From Sisyra terminalis (Eukaryota > Arthropoda > Insecta > Neuroptera > Sisyridae), in contig OY292278.1 of NCBI GenBank assembly GCA_958496175.1, forward strand, positions 20,584,001 through 20,648,000: a stretch of DNA of 64,000 nucleotides, given 5' to 3'. The number at the start of each line of letters is the position of its first letter. Within the stretch, counting starts at the first letter, position 1. The notes below the pieces were generated by a model that did not search any database, was not told the DNA's origin, and saw only the letters and a program-made list of their open reading frames with translations. A program made the translations under genes and the position numbers. Below, in pieces: positions 25,101 through 32,500 of this stretch.

Positions 25101-26269
25101 GGCCGTTCGCCACGTGTACATCCCTATCGTAGACCGGGGGTACAATCGTCACGTGGCTGGCATTGTTGTCTTTTTCATTTCAGCTTTCTTCCACGAATAT
25201 TTGGTAAGAAAAACAATTCCTTTAGAAACCATACATTCTTCTTTAGTGGGTTCTTTGACTAACATTCCTAAACACAAGCGGTTTTGGGCCTTCTTATCTT
25301 TCAAATCTTATAAATTTGTTTGTATTTGAAATACTTATTTGTTGTTTTTTTCTTTTTCTTCATTTGAAAAAAAAATGACACTGTTATGTATCTGGACGGA
25401 AATGAAGGTTAGCGTTCCGCTGCAGATGTTTCAAGTGTGGGCCTTCATGGGTATGATGGCTCAACTACCCCTGGCGATCATATCTGAGTATATTCGGACG
25501 CACTGGGGACCCCGTTGGGGCAATTTTGTCGTTTGGGGGTCGTTGATTATTGGCATGCCTCTGATTATAATGATGTACTATCACGACTATGTCATTATGC
25601 ATCATAGTGGACATTTGGTCATTAAAAGTGAACTTTTACGTTAAATTTGTAGTTGTTATCTAACATATTTTTGTTTGTTATTTGTCTTAATTGTTGTAAT
25701 TACTATTAAGTATTCTTGTTTTAACAAATGACTGTAGTTAACGATAACAAGGGTAGGTAATTGTTTTTGAGATTCATTTAGAATATTAACATAATTAATG
25801 ACTGTATTAGAGACTAATTTTGAAATTTGAAGAAAAATAACTGAAAACATTGTAATTTACATGGAATTTTTCAATTGGGAATTGTATTTTGGATGTTCAT
25901 TTGTGCAGTACCATTACCGCTGTGTATACCGTGTACCATTGAGCCAATGGCGCTTTGTGTCTGTTGTTTTGTAAATATATTTCCTGTCTTTCCTTGGATA
26001 GTTAAGATCATATAAAAATTTTCAAACTAATTGAAAACTAGGTGAGTGTTCCGCTGAAGACGTTCAAGGTGTGGGCTTTTATGGGGATGATGGCGCAGAT
26101 GCCGCTCTCGTCGCTATCGAAACTAATCGAAAAAAATTGGGGACCCCGCTGGAGCAATTGCATAGTTTGGGGTTCACTGATTATTGGACAGCCCTTGTGC
26201 ATCATGATGTACTATCACGACTATGTCATTACGCATCACGGGCACCATTTCATTGAAAACAGCCGATAA
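6924..26269 (+). CDS. DGAT1 (mdy): Diacylglycerol O-acyltransferase 1, multi-exon, two alternative 3' exons
   Basis: Catalyses the last step of triacylglycerol synthesis (diacylglycerol + acyl-CoA) in the ER membrane. Coding exons read: 6924-7150, 16210-16338, 16410-16504, 16580-16632, 19486-19594, 23691-23840, 23908-24230, 24931-25203, then either 25408-25644 or 26042-26269. All introns are GT-AG and phases join without a break, giving 531 or 528 residues, against 488 in human DGAT1. Family landmarks seen are the CHRPRDSLFS start of the conserved core (76-85), a membrane-rich middle, YPDNL followed by DLMYFCLAPTLCYELNFPR, the acyl-CoA/DAG motif FYCDWWN (395-401) and the catalytic-histidine motif FFHEYL (His450). 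The spacing from WWN Asn to HEYL His is 49 residues, the same as I recall for the human enzyme. The basic, variable N-terminus is typical. The identification is secure; exact exon ends rest on splice consensus and reading frame only. Confidence 0.95.
7151..8310. other. DGAT1 intron 1, first part: no gene seen
   Basis: AT-rich intron sequence with no open frame, repeat or RNA gene that I can support. Confidence 0.6.
8311..8583. repeat. Inverted-repeat element (about 40-bp arms)
   Basis: The left arm (about 8311-8355, TATGTTACAATGAATTTGTA...) is the reverse complement of the right arm (about 8543-8583) with a few mismatches. The interior includes a C-rich stretch near 8462. It abuts a hAT-like MITE starting at about 8595. 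It looks like an unclassified MITE; no target duplication was identified. Confidence 0.6.
8595..8824 (+). mobile_element. hAT-like MITE, GTAGCGTG family, copy A
   Basis: One of four dispersed copies (others near 12161, 27868 and 38150). All share TTTGAGAAAAACACGAAAA in the middle and a block near the 3' end, AAATAAGGGGCGGCGAATTT (here with GGGCGGCGAATTTCCGG). The ends resemble GTGGCGTAGCGTG/CACGCTACGCCAC, the hAT-type terminal pattern. Here the left end reads AGTGGTGTAGCGTGG and the right end is degraded (ACATGCTAC). It is non-coding and lies in DGAT1 intron 1. Confidence 0.65.
8946..9020 (+). mobile_element. hAT MITE end fragment (CAGTGGTTTTTAACC family)
   Basis: Begins CAGTGGTTTTTAACCCGAG and continues with AGGGTTCGGTGAGTCAGTCT, matching the 5' part of the complete element at 12301-12518. 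Similarity fades after about 9020 and I see no matching right terminus, so this is a truncated copy. Confidence 0.6.
9021..12160. other. DGAT1 intron 1, middle part: no gene seen
   Basis: AT-rich intron sequence. The short open frames here (for example around 9555-9740 and 11159-11461) show no family motif, no codon bias and no splice context, and I read them as chance. Confidence 0.6.
12161..12618 (+). mobile_element. hAT-like MITE, GTAGCGTG family, copy B, split by a second MITE
   Basis: The left part (12161-12300) and right part (12519-12618) together align to the other family copies: GTAGCGTGGTG at the left, the TTTTACTTTGAGAAAAACACG core, ACGGGGCGGCAAATTTCTGATC, and CGCACGCTACTCCACT at the right end. 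The intervening 218 bases are a different hAT MITE inserted at the AAGAATTTAAAG site that is uninterrupted in copies A and C. Confidence 0.75.
12301..12518 (+). mobile_element. Complete hAT MITE nested in copy B
   Basis: 218 bp with 16-bp terminal inverted repeats, CACTGGTTCTTAACCT at 12301 and AGGTTAAGAACCAGTG ending at 12518. It is flanked by 8-bp target duplications ATTTATAG (12293-12300) and ATTTAAAG (12519-12526), which differ at one base. An 8-bp duplication and CAnTGGTTCTTAACC ends are classic for the hAT superfamily. It is non-coding, so it would have been moved by a transposase encoded elsewhere. Confidence 0.85.
12619..15660. other. DGAT1 intron 1, third part: no gene; possible old repeat piece
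   Basis: Mostly AT-rich. Near 14935-14985 the text AGAATGGCTGAACCAATTTTGAT resembles a motif common in dispersed insect repeats, seen here only as a fragment. A slightly less AT-rich block at 12960-13420 shows no recognisable coding content. Confidence 0.45.
15681..15703. repeat. (AAAAC)n microsatellite
   Basis: Four and a half tandem units of AAAAC. Confidence 0.9.
15735..15805. repeat. Single end of the 'ATACGTATTTCG' inverted-repeat family
   Basis: The stretch CGAGATACGTATTTCGACTG, followed by TGATCATCAAGTAAT, matches the termini of the elements at about 3400-4530, 33150-33360 and 59000-59370. Only one end was found here. Confidence 0.5.
16210..16338 (+). CDS. DGAT1 (mdy): DGAT1 exon 2
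   Basis: Encodes residues 76-119 (start of the conserved core CHRPRDSLFSW, then GFDNFTGFINW and the first membrane segment, AFLLLTIGGFRLLLENF). The acceptor is tttttatag and the donor gtaagc at 16339. The last codon (Lys) is split 2+1 with exon 3. Confidence 0.95.
16410..16504 (+). CDS. DGAT1 (mdy): DGAT1 exon 3
   Basis: Encodes residues 119-151 (KYGIRIDPIEWFVVLTGRNE..., then VVLLL). The acceptor follows a run of T, and the donor gtaaga is at 16505. The intron before it is only 71 bases. Confidence 0.93.
16580..16632 (+). CDS. DGAT1 (mdy): DGAT1 exon 4 (53 bp)
   Basis: Encodes residues 151-168 (YVIVPIVLCLVIEKGLSI), part of a membrane segment. The acceptor is ttttag and the donor gtaagt at 16633. 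It is too short to be found by ORF length; the assignment rests on phase, splice sites and hydrophobic character. Confidence 0.88.
17060..17850 (-). mobile_element. Degraded LINE fragments (RT and RNase H), DGAT1 intron 4, antisense
   Basis: On the minus strand, 17207 down to about 17070 encodes AGTFADDIVIMI followed by a WTTKWKRK stretch. This is the reverse-transcriptase active-site region (F/YADD) and its downstream helix in jockey/R1-like LINEs. Also on the minus strand, 17833 down to 17756 encodes ITLIWISGYLGIEGKGKAH (an RNase H motif like WVPSHVGIxGNExAD). From 17590 to 17540 it encodes EEVILNRLRIKHTGLTH, which matches the well-known C-terminal motif of R1/I-type elements. Stops and frame breaks occur throughout. 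The RNase H pieces lie upstream of the RT piece in transcript sense, the reverse of the normal order, so these are either two insertions or a rearranged one. 17850-18640 may be more of the same element, but I recognise nothing specific in it. Confidence 0.75.
18642..18720 (+). mobile_element. hAT-like element end fragment
   Basis: The text TAGTGGTTCCCAAAGGAGGT, followed by GGTATCACTCCCTAATAGG and GTGGTCGA, resembles hAT termini of the CAGTGGTTCCCAAA type. No right terminus was found. Confidence 0.45.
19486..19594 (+). CDS. DGAT1 (mdy): DGAT1 exon 5
   Basis: Encodes residues 169-205 (EMISNGMGTCAHIINILVLV..., a membrane segment). The acceptor is tttcaag and the donor gtaagt at 19595. Phase 0 in, phase 1 out; the Thr codon is completed by exon 6. 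Confidence 0.92.
20155..20500. repeat. MITE with perfect 21-bp terminal inverted repeats
   Basis: GTAACGACTGCTTCTAAAGTT at 20160-20180 (21 bases) is exactly inverted at 20475-20495, and pairing extends outward into T/A runs. The interior carries two direct copies of CTTTCGCGCACG (near 20389 and 20405), a strikingly CG-rich stretch for this window. It is non-coding and lies in DGAT1 intron 5. The superfamily is undetermined. Confidence 0.75.
21753..22781. mobile_element. Long palindromic (foldback) element, copy 2, in DGAT1 intron 5
   Basis: Starts TAGGGTGATTTTTTT and ends AAAAATCACCCTA, with TA at both edges, consistent with a TA target duplication (Tc1/mariner-like). The two arms, nearly 500 bp each, are close to perfect reverse complements across motifs such as GTGCCCATTGCGACAAAGTC and CACGTCTTGGTCGAGGACTT. 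A short AT-rich loop sits near 22230-22280. It contains no transposase. This is the most complete of three copies. The short open frames in it are by-products of the palindrome. Confidence 0.85.
22782..23690. other. DGAT1 intron 5, last part: no gene seen
   Basis: AT-rich intron sequence. The GC-bearing words near 22925 (CATTCCGGCCCACCCATTG) and 23276 (CATTCCGCCCCGTG) recall the stretch at 21541-21600 just before the palindrome. They may be remnants of an older repeat that the palindrome entered. Confidence 0.4.
23691..23840 (+). CDS. DGAT1 (mdy): DGAT1 exon 6
   Basis: Encodes residues 205-255: a hydrophobic segment (GASTVCFAYCITFLKLWSY), then VNSWCREARLNRKNRPGMRR, the basic cytosolic loop found in DGAT1 and its SOAT relatives. 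The acceptor is tattttag and the donor gtaagc at 23841. Confidence 0.95.
23908..24230 (+). CDS. DGAT1 (mdy): DGAT1 exon 7
   Basis: Encodes residues 255-362. An acidic/Ser-rich linker (EKSKSSDDEVD) is followed by VKYPDNLVITDLMYFCLAPT and LCYELNFPRTSRIRKRFLMK, the most characteristic DGAT1 block, then two hydrophobic helices. The acceptor is ccatag and the donor gtaaga at 24231. 323 bases; phase 0 out. Confidence 0.97.
24231..24930. other. DGAT1 intron 7 with imperfect inverted ATCGAT words
   Basis: No coding content. CATGAACGATATATCGATTT near 24443 and AAAAAATCGATGTATCGTTT near 24776 are inverted relative to each other, and a third related word, AAATATCGTTCATAAACC, lies near 24681. This may be a decayed foldback repeat. 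Confidence 0.4.
24931..25203 (+). CDS. DGAT1 (mdy): DGAT1 exon 8 (catalytic exon)
   Basis: Encodes residues 363-453. It holds the FYxDWWN motif (FYCDWWN, 395-401), the WNMPVHRWAVRHVYIPIV segment, and the MBOAT catalytic histidine in SAFFHEYL (His450). The acceptor is ttttag. The donor gtaaga at 25204 falls directly after HEYL at a codon boundary, so it can join in frame to either downstream terminal exon. Confidence 0.97.
25408..25644 (+). CDS. DGAT1 (mdy): DGAT1 alternative terminal exon A
   Basis: Encodes residues 454-531 (VSVPLQMFQVWAFMGMMAQL..., ending HHSGHLVIKSELLR and TAA at 25642). VSVPL...WAF.GMMAQ, then SLIIGMP and YYHDYV, is the normal C-terminus of DGAT1. The acceptor AG at 25406-25407 is preceded by a purine-rich, AG-free stretch, with the pyrimidine tract about 45-65 bases upstream (25338-25363). 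That layout is typical of exons with a distant branch point. It is 48/66 identical in protein to exon B over the aligned core. No canonical AATAAA lies between this stop and exon B. Confidence 0.93.
   Translation, partial: VSVPLQMFQVWAFMGMMAQLPLAIISEYIRTHWGPRWGNFVVWGSLIIGMPLIIMMYYHDYVIMHHSGHLVIKSELLR
26042..26269 (+). CDS. DGAT1 (mdy): DGAT1 alternative terminal exon B
   Basis: Encodes an alternative residues 454-528 (VSVPLKTFKVWAFMGMMAQM..., ending HHGHHFIENSR and TAA at 26267). It is a tandem duplicate of exon A, starts in the same phase and has an intact frame, so it is not a decayed copy. Changes cluster between MMAQ and WGPRW and at the extreme C-terminus, while WGPRW, WGSLIIG and MMYYHDYVI are kept. 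The exon begins AG|GTGAGT, which also reads as a perfect splice donor. A CTAAT branch-like word is at 26027-26031. Confidence 0.93.
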   Translation: MSVPLKTFKVWAFMGMMAQMPLSSLSKLIEKNWGPRWSNCIVWGSLIIGQPLCIMMYYHDYVITHHGHHFIENSR

Positions 26270-26499
26270 AAATCAATCGTAATCAATCAAATCGGAAAAA
26301 TGGTGAATTTGTAGACCATAACGAACATATTTTTATTTGAGCTTTTTGCATTTAAAATCGTCCAAATGTTATTATGAAAGCAACGCTTTTATTGAATGAA
26401 TGAAAAATTGTCTTTCGTTTGATGCATCACTATAGATATAAACCTAAATATGTGCAATTTTTGCCATCATTCCAGTTGTTATAAGACTGAAAATTAGTT

Positions 26500-26505
26500 A
26501 ATAAA
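26500..26505 (+). terminator. Likely DGAT1 polyadenylation signal
   Basis: AATAAA about 230 bases after the exon B stop, followed by an A-rich stretch. It is the first canonical signal after either terminal exon, so both isoforms may share it. Confidence 0.55.
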
Positions 26506-26529
26506 ATTTAATCAAAGGAACAAAAAAAA

Positions 26530-27865
26530 AGAGTCAAATAGTCAAATATTCAAATTATTCTAGTTAGTAAGTTTCTTTTGAGATCGCAATTCAATTGTCT
26601 TTTATATTGGCTGTGATTGGTCATAGAATTTTCTTGATGTATTCATTTGTTTTTTGCGATCGTTACATGTTTTCTATATTGAAGTCATTTCAATTGTTTC
26701 ATTAATTTTGTTTTCTAGATCAAATGTAGTCTTAATGAGTGCATGACATATATATATGAACCTAATATAGTAATATATATTTTTATAGTTATCCTTATCA
26801 TTAACATATTCTTCATCGTATACTATAGAAAAAAAAAAAACTTAATTTTATATCTGTTCCTTATTTTATTGCATCTTAATGTTACTCTTAAACTGAACAA
26901 ATTATATCTAATAAAGTTAAAAAAACATGTTTTATTTATTCAATCTACCCTTACCAATAATCGAGTCTAATGCAATATTTTCTATGAAAATTTTTATGTT
27001 TTTCCGCAGCATATTTTCAGTGGTGTGGTTTTAAAATATTTAGACAACGTTTTAGCGGTGGGATATCATGTTTGGTAACCGAGAGATTTTATTACCAAGT
27101 ATTTTTCTTTGCACAGGCTAGCAATGCGATTTTCACACAGCAGGGTGTATATTTTCCCTGGTAACGCTATTCCATCAGCGTATTAAGATATCCGGGAAAA
27201 ATTTGAATGTCTTCGCAAAATTGTTATTTTCTTCGGTCTTAATGACATGTTTTTTGTGTCGAATTGAAAAGTTTAAGGAAGAAATAAAAGAAGTTGTTAA
27301 GGGGTTGAAAAATATATTTAATAGAGCTTGCAAAAAATAATTGCTTGTACCATAGCTACTACAGCAAAAATAAGTAAGACAATGATTGGAGGAAGATCGT
27401 GAATTTGTTTAAATTCTCTTTTTTAAAAAAAATTGATTATTTTGAAAAGTATAGATTTATTTACTGTTTGAATTTTCAAGTTGACCAAGCAAACTTTGGC
27501 GTACTTTTTGTGTACTAAAATTTTACATGATATGTGTAACTAGTATGGAAAGGGAGGGATATCTATTGAGCGTGAAGATTGTACATTGTAGCTTATACTA
27601 CAGCCGATAATACTTGTTTTTTTTTATCGTAAATGTATCTTTTTCACGTTGCTTAAACTTAGACAAAAACTATATCGACTACTGGTTTAGCTCCATTTGG
27701 TGTTTCTTTTTAAAGATAATGTACCCGTGATTCATTCTTAAACTTTCTACACTGTTTCTTTAGGGAAAACCAGAAACACAGTAGAAAGACTGTAAAATCA
27801 TTACAAACAGAAATTGGCTTTTTCACAGTGTATAAATGCTTAATTTTTGCTTCTCGTCAGTAGCA
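26530..27865. other. Intergenic, no gene seen; one hairpin
   Basis: AT-rich. A hairpin at about 27744-27787 pairs CTTTCTACACTGTTTCT with AGAAACACAGTAGAAAG (17-bp stem, two mismatches, short loop). The open frame at 26743-26970 is compositional. Confidence 0.5.
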
Positions 27866-27867
27866 AA

Positions 27868-28112
27868 GCATGTTGAGTGCAAAGGGGGCCAAACGCCAAA
27901 GGGTACGTGAAAATGGGGCGGCATATTTACAGTGATAATTCAATATAAGATTTTACTTTGAGAAAAACACGAAAATTACAGTTTAAAATAAGTTAAGAAT
28001 TTAAAGGTAAGTATTTGACTTTTAGCTCATTTCTTTGACCAATTTTCATTGAAAAAAATAAGGGGTGGCGAATTCCGAGCTGGGCCCGAGTGGCAAAAAT
28101 TCACGCTACGCA
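27868..28112 (+). mobile_element. hAT-like MITE, GTAGCGTG family, copy C
   Basis: Contains GGGGCGGCATATTTACAGTG, TTTTACTTTGAGAAAAACACG, AAGAATTTAAAGG and AATAAGGGGTGGCGAATTCC. It ends TTCACGCTACGCAAC, the best-kept right terminus among the four copies. The left end (AGTAGCAAAGCATG) has diverged. Confidence 0.65.
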
Positions 28113-28810
28113 ACTTTTACTTTTGATTTTAAAGATTGCATTAATTATTTTTTTATAAAAGAGATTAAAATTATTTACTCTTTTATTCAAGAATTACTTT
28201 TTTGGAATGATATAATTCTAGATGCGAATCTTTGTTGACTGAAACAGAAAAGAAATAGAATTTGGGAAAAATGGAAAATTCTTTAAACCAATTCCTTGAG
28301 GATGATTGTCGCTTATTTTTTAACAGCTTCAACGGGTTCAAATATCTTTTCCTTAAACTAGATTTTGAAAACAAAAAAAAAATCGGAGTTGGAGTACAAT
28401 GATCGTATACATAAAATACAAGATCTAAAGAAAGTTAGTATTCTCTAGTGGGTTAGTAACCTTTTGTATATATATAATTTGGCTGGTTTTTCCTTATTCT
28501 TGTTCGGAGCTAAGAAAAAACAAGAATTAAAGAAAAACATCTAAAATTTTAACTAATTTTTTGGCAACCAAGAATTGAGTGGAGGAACACGATTCCTATG
28601 TACATAGGAAAAAACAAGCCCCTGCTTGGAATTTTGATTTACACATTTGAGCTTTTTTGACTCGGTAAATTTAGATTCTTCCAGTCTATGAATTGGTGCC
28701 TTATTTTAGAATCATTGAGACTTACCTTCTTTCTTTCAATAAATACATTCCATTCATAAGTTTCAGTAGTGATTATTTCAAAGTTTAAGTGAAATTTTAT
28801 AATTTGGCAC

Positions 28811-28909
28811 TATATAGCCTGTATGGCCTGCATAGTTCGTAATGGGGCAACTAGTCACTTTATAACCCGTATGGCCTGTATAATTCGTAATGAGGCAACT
28901 AGCCGTACA
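28811..28909. repeat. Two tandem units of about 49-50 bp
   Basis: Both units contain GTATGGCCTG, ATAATTCGTAAT or ATAGTTCGTAAT, and GGGGCAACTAG or GAGGCAACTAG. A simple tandem duplication with about 80 percent identity. Confidence 0.75.
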
Positions 28910-29295
28910 TTTCCGTATACAGGATTGCCTATCCATAAAGTTTAAATTCTATCTCTTGCAGACCCTGTCTTTGGGGAGTTCCAAAGTTGTCACCAGGTTC
29001 TTCTGGAATAGGTTGGTTTGGATAGTTAATGACTTTTGGAACGGGAAGGCAGGTAATCTTGGCTAAAATGGAAACGTCTCTGCCATTTCCAAGTCAAGCC
29101 ACGATAGTGGTAATGAAGACCATGGTTTAAAATATTTGTGTTTAGATTTTATTCATTATACGTTTAATCATAAATAAACTTTTACTCCATTTTTTTGTGT
29201 GTGATTAAATTTGTGTTTTGGAAAACTTTTACATTGTTATCATCCAAAACAAAACTTTTTGGTGTAAATTTTCCAGGAGATAGTTGCAGCTCGAA

Positions 29296-29382
29296 GGTAA
29301 GTCTTTTAGGTATCCTTTTGGTCGTCTTTTTGGTCCTTTCGGTCGAAGGTCTCCTTTTGGTACATCCTTTTGGTATTTACTT
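29296..29382. repeat. Cryptic repeat of CCTTTTGGT words
   Basis: The unit CCTTTTGGT or a one-base variant (TCTTTTGGT, CTTTTTGGT, CCTTTCGGT) recurs several times in under 90 bases with irregular spacing. Translated, it gives repeating P-F-G or R-F-G, but the surrounding frame is short and I do not call a gene. Confidence 0.5.
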
Positions 29383-29539
29383 GGCAAGGAGATTCCATTT
29401 CATCTTAAATTACATTTCTTTAAATTTCATGCCGAAAGAAAAAAAGCATTTTTGTGGATGCAGGCTAAAGCTATTTAAATTTATTTACTCAAGAGTATAC
29501 ATTACATTAGCAAGCAAAAGCTCCCCCTAAAAGCTTTTG

Positions 29540-32500
29540 GGTGGTGATGTTATGCGCATGGGTACGTCTTCATTAGCAGTGTCAATCTCTTTATTAAATA
29601 ACCACAACTCATTCAATTGAATTTAAATTTTTGCTAAACGATTTAAATAATTGAGAAAAATTTCTAAGATTATGGGCTTGTAAATACTATTTGTTTCATG
29701 AAAAAGATTTGTGAAGAAACAATTATTCATTGAAAAAACAATTTTTTGTACGATTTAATGAACCTAGTGAGCATAATTTTCTTCATTTCAGATTAAATAG
29801 TTTTGCAATGTAAATAACAAATATAAGTGTGAATAATGCGTTTATTTTATTAAACTCTATTTGATTAGCAAAAGTAGCTTATTAATTATGTGGCAAAAAT
29901 CAAGAAACTTAATAACTACGAGTATATAAGTAGATTTAATAATTAAGTACAATTATTTATTTATTTTTTCCCAATAAATATGCATAAACTGTAACAGCAC
30001 GTACATTAATACACGTACATAAATTCTGTAGAGGAAAATATTTTTTCCTGTAAAGAGGTTCAGGAAGAATTAATAGGGATACATAAATTTAATTATATAT
30101 GTCCACGTAAAAGAATACTCTTTTAAAATTAAAATGCATCTTAATTATTAGATTGTTAAGCGAAAAAGTATGAAAGCACACAAATTTTTTAAACCTTAAA
30201 GAAAAATAAGAAAAACATTAATTTTGGTTTTTGTATGGCATCCATATTGCATTCTCTGTAGAAAGAGATGAAAGGATAGGAAAATACACCATAGAAACGC
30301 ATTTATTGAATCAAATTTTAATAAACTTTTTCAGATAATGCCCAAACGTACTAATTTATACTCTTTTATACGAATATTCATCAGGTAAGTTTATTTGTTT
30401 TAAAATTAGCAATGAATGCCGAGCTTTGGGAATTGCAAACTTGAAAATTCATCGAAACCTAAGTCTCATTACGTGAATGAATGCGAATGCTTTACGATAA
30501 TTTAAAGCATGAAAAACCATTTTGAAATAAAAGCTTTTTTAATCAGAGAATTTTTTTTTTTTGTTGAACAAAAAGGGAAAAAGCGAGAGAGGAAAAGTTT
30601 CTAAGTACGAAGCAGAGAAGAGAGACACGGAATTAAATTTAAAGTAAACATACACAACTAAAAATATTCTCCACAAAATATAAGAAGTCGCTAGTGCAAA
30701 TTGTTGCTTTCACAAAATAAAAATAAAAACATATTTGTTGCACTGATTTTTCCCTCGCGAAGTCCCCCTCCACCCATTACCACCCCAATTTTCCCATCAT
30801 TCCCCATTTCAGTTGTGTGTTCTCTGTTCAATTTCTAAAGTATGAAAGAACGAGCGTGCGAATAAGGAGTAAATTTCCTTTTGCACCATCCATACATATT
30901 TCCCATTTTCATTCACCCCCCCGCCCCCCGCCCTCTTCCCGTTTCCATCCAGACTTGACATCGAATGTGTGCACCACACCTATTCCGTAGGTACAAGAGA
31001 TATGAGAGGATGCATTTAATATACAACATAACCTCATTTATCGTCGTTTTAAAAACGTGAATGAAGCTTTCAGAAGCTTTCATGAAATGCTGAACGAGAA
31101 GACAACTTTATGAGAGAATGATGTAGTTGATTCAAACCTACTGTATCCGACACATAACAAACATATAATATTCCTTCATATTAGAAAAATACGAGGACGA
31201 GTATATACCAGCGAGGGATGATTTTATTACAAACAACTCCAATTTATTTAATAAATAAATTCAACGTGGCAAAACAAGTCAATTTTCGAAAATAATTTCC
31301 CTCGATAAAAGAGGAACGAAATTCCGATAAAACACCCATTCCAACCCTCAGAATTAGTTTCTAGCACACTCCATTTTATGCACCAACACTGGTAATATTC
31401 ATTAAATTTTATTATATCGAATAAAATGTTAAACAGGTATTTCCTCCCTTATAACAACCCCGGTGTAGACACATATATTTTATTTGGTAAAAACAACAAT
31501 TTAACTATTACTGTATCAGTTTTCCCATCGAACCCAACCCTCTCGGTATCTTTTTGTTCCGCTAAACATTTTACGACTACGAAATTGACCTATAAAAATA
31601 TTATGGCCCAATAATACATCAATAATAATTAGTATATGTGATGGAAATTTAGTGGACAAGAAAATCATTCGGTTTAATGTGGAGGAGCAGAAGGAAAATT
31701 TAAGGGGTTTTAAATGAGGCTACTTTCACTGCTGGATTTACAGTATTGAAATTGATGACATAATTGTTATCGTTGGTAATAATTTTTACTGGGGAAGTTT
31801 ATTATAAGGTAATATTTATATTAACTTCTTAGACCTTTGATGGGGAGGAACTAAATTTGGAATTTATTTAAGGGTGAGCTGACGTATATAAAAGTAAATA
31901 CGCATTCAAACAAGAAGATTGAGTTTATTTAAAAATCATTTCATTGACTTTTTTAATTGCCTTATTACTAAATCTCAGTAAATATTTAGATTTTTTTTGT
32001 AGATTTTCTGAACCCTTTAATTTGAGCTTCTTAATTGACCTTAAATGATGCTTTAACCGCGCGCTCTCTGTGCTCCACCTCAGAAACAATTCATCGCATA
32101 AAAAAAATTTAAAAACAAAAGTTGTAGGGAATTTAATGTTCTACAATAAAAATAATTTGTACCAATAGCGAAAGGCCCATAAAAAACGAAATATTTACAA
32201 AAAATCAGTTTTTGTGACTTATGACCTTAGATTTTAATAGACGCATTTATCATACCATTCATAAGTTTCGAGACAATTTAAAAGATGTCAAAATACAAGT
32301 TTACTGGAGTTTATAGCTGGGTATCTCAAATTTCGAGACGAACTTACTAAGTGACTAGACTAAAAAAAAAATTAATTATTTTTTTCTGTGCCAATTTAAT
32401 GATTGATTTTCGAGAAAAATGAATTTTTATTTAGGTTTTGGTCTGAAATGTTTTTTTTGGCGTCCTATACAAAAAGGAAAAAAAAGGATGTGTGTACTTA

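Noticed and set aside
25656..25850. Minus-strand open frame between the DGAT1 terminal exons
   Set aside because: AT-rich composition, no motif, and a position inside DGAT1 3' sequence.
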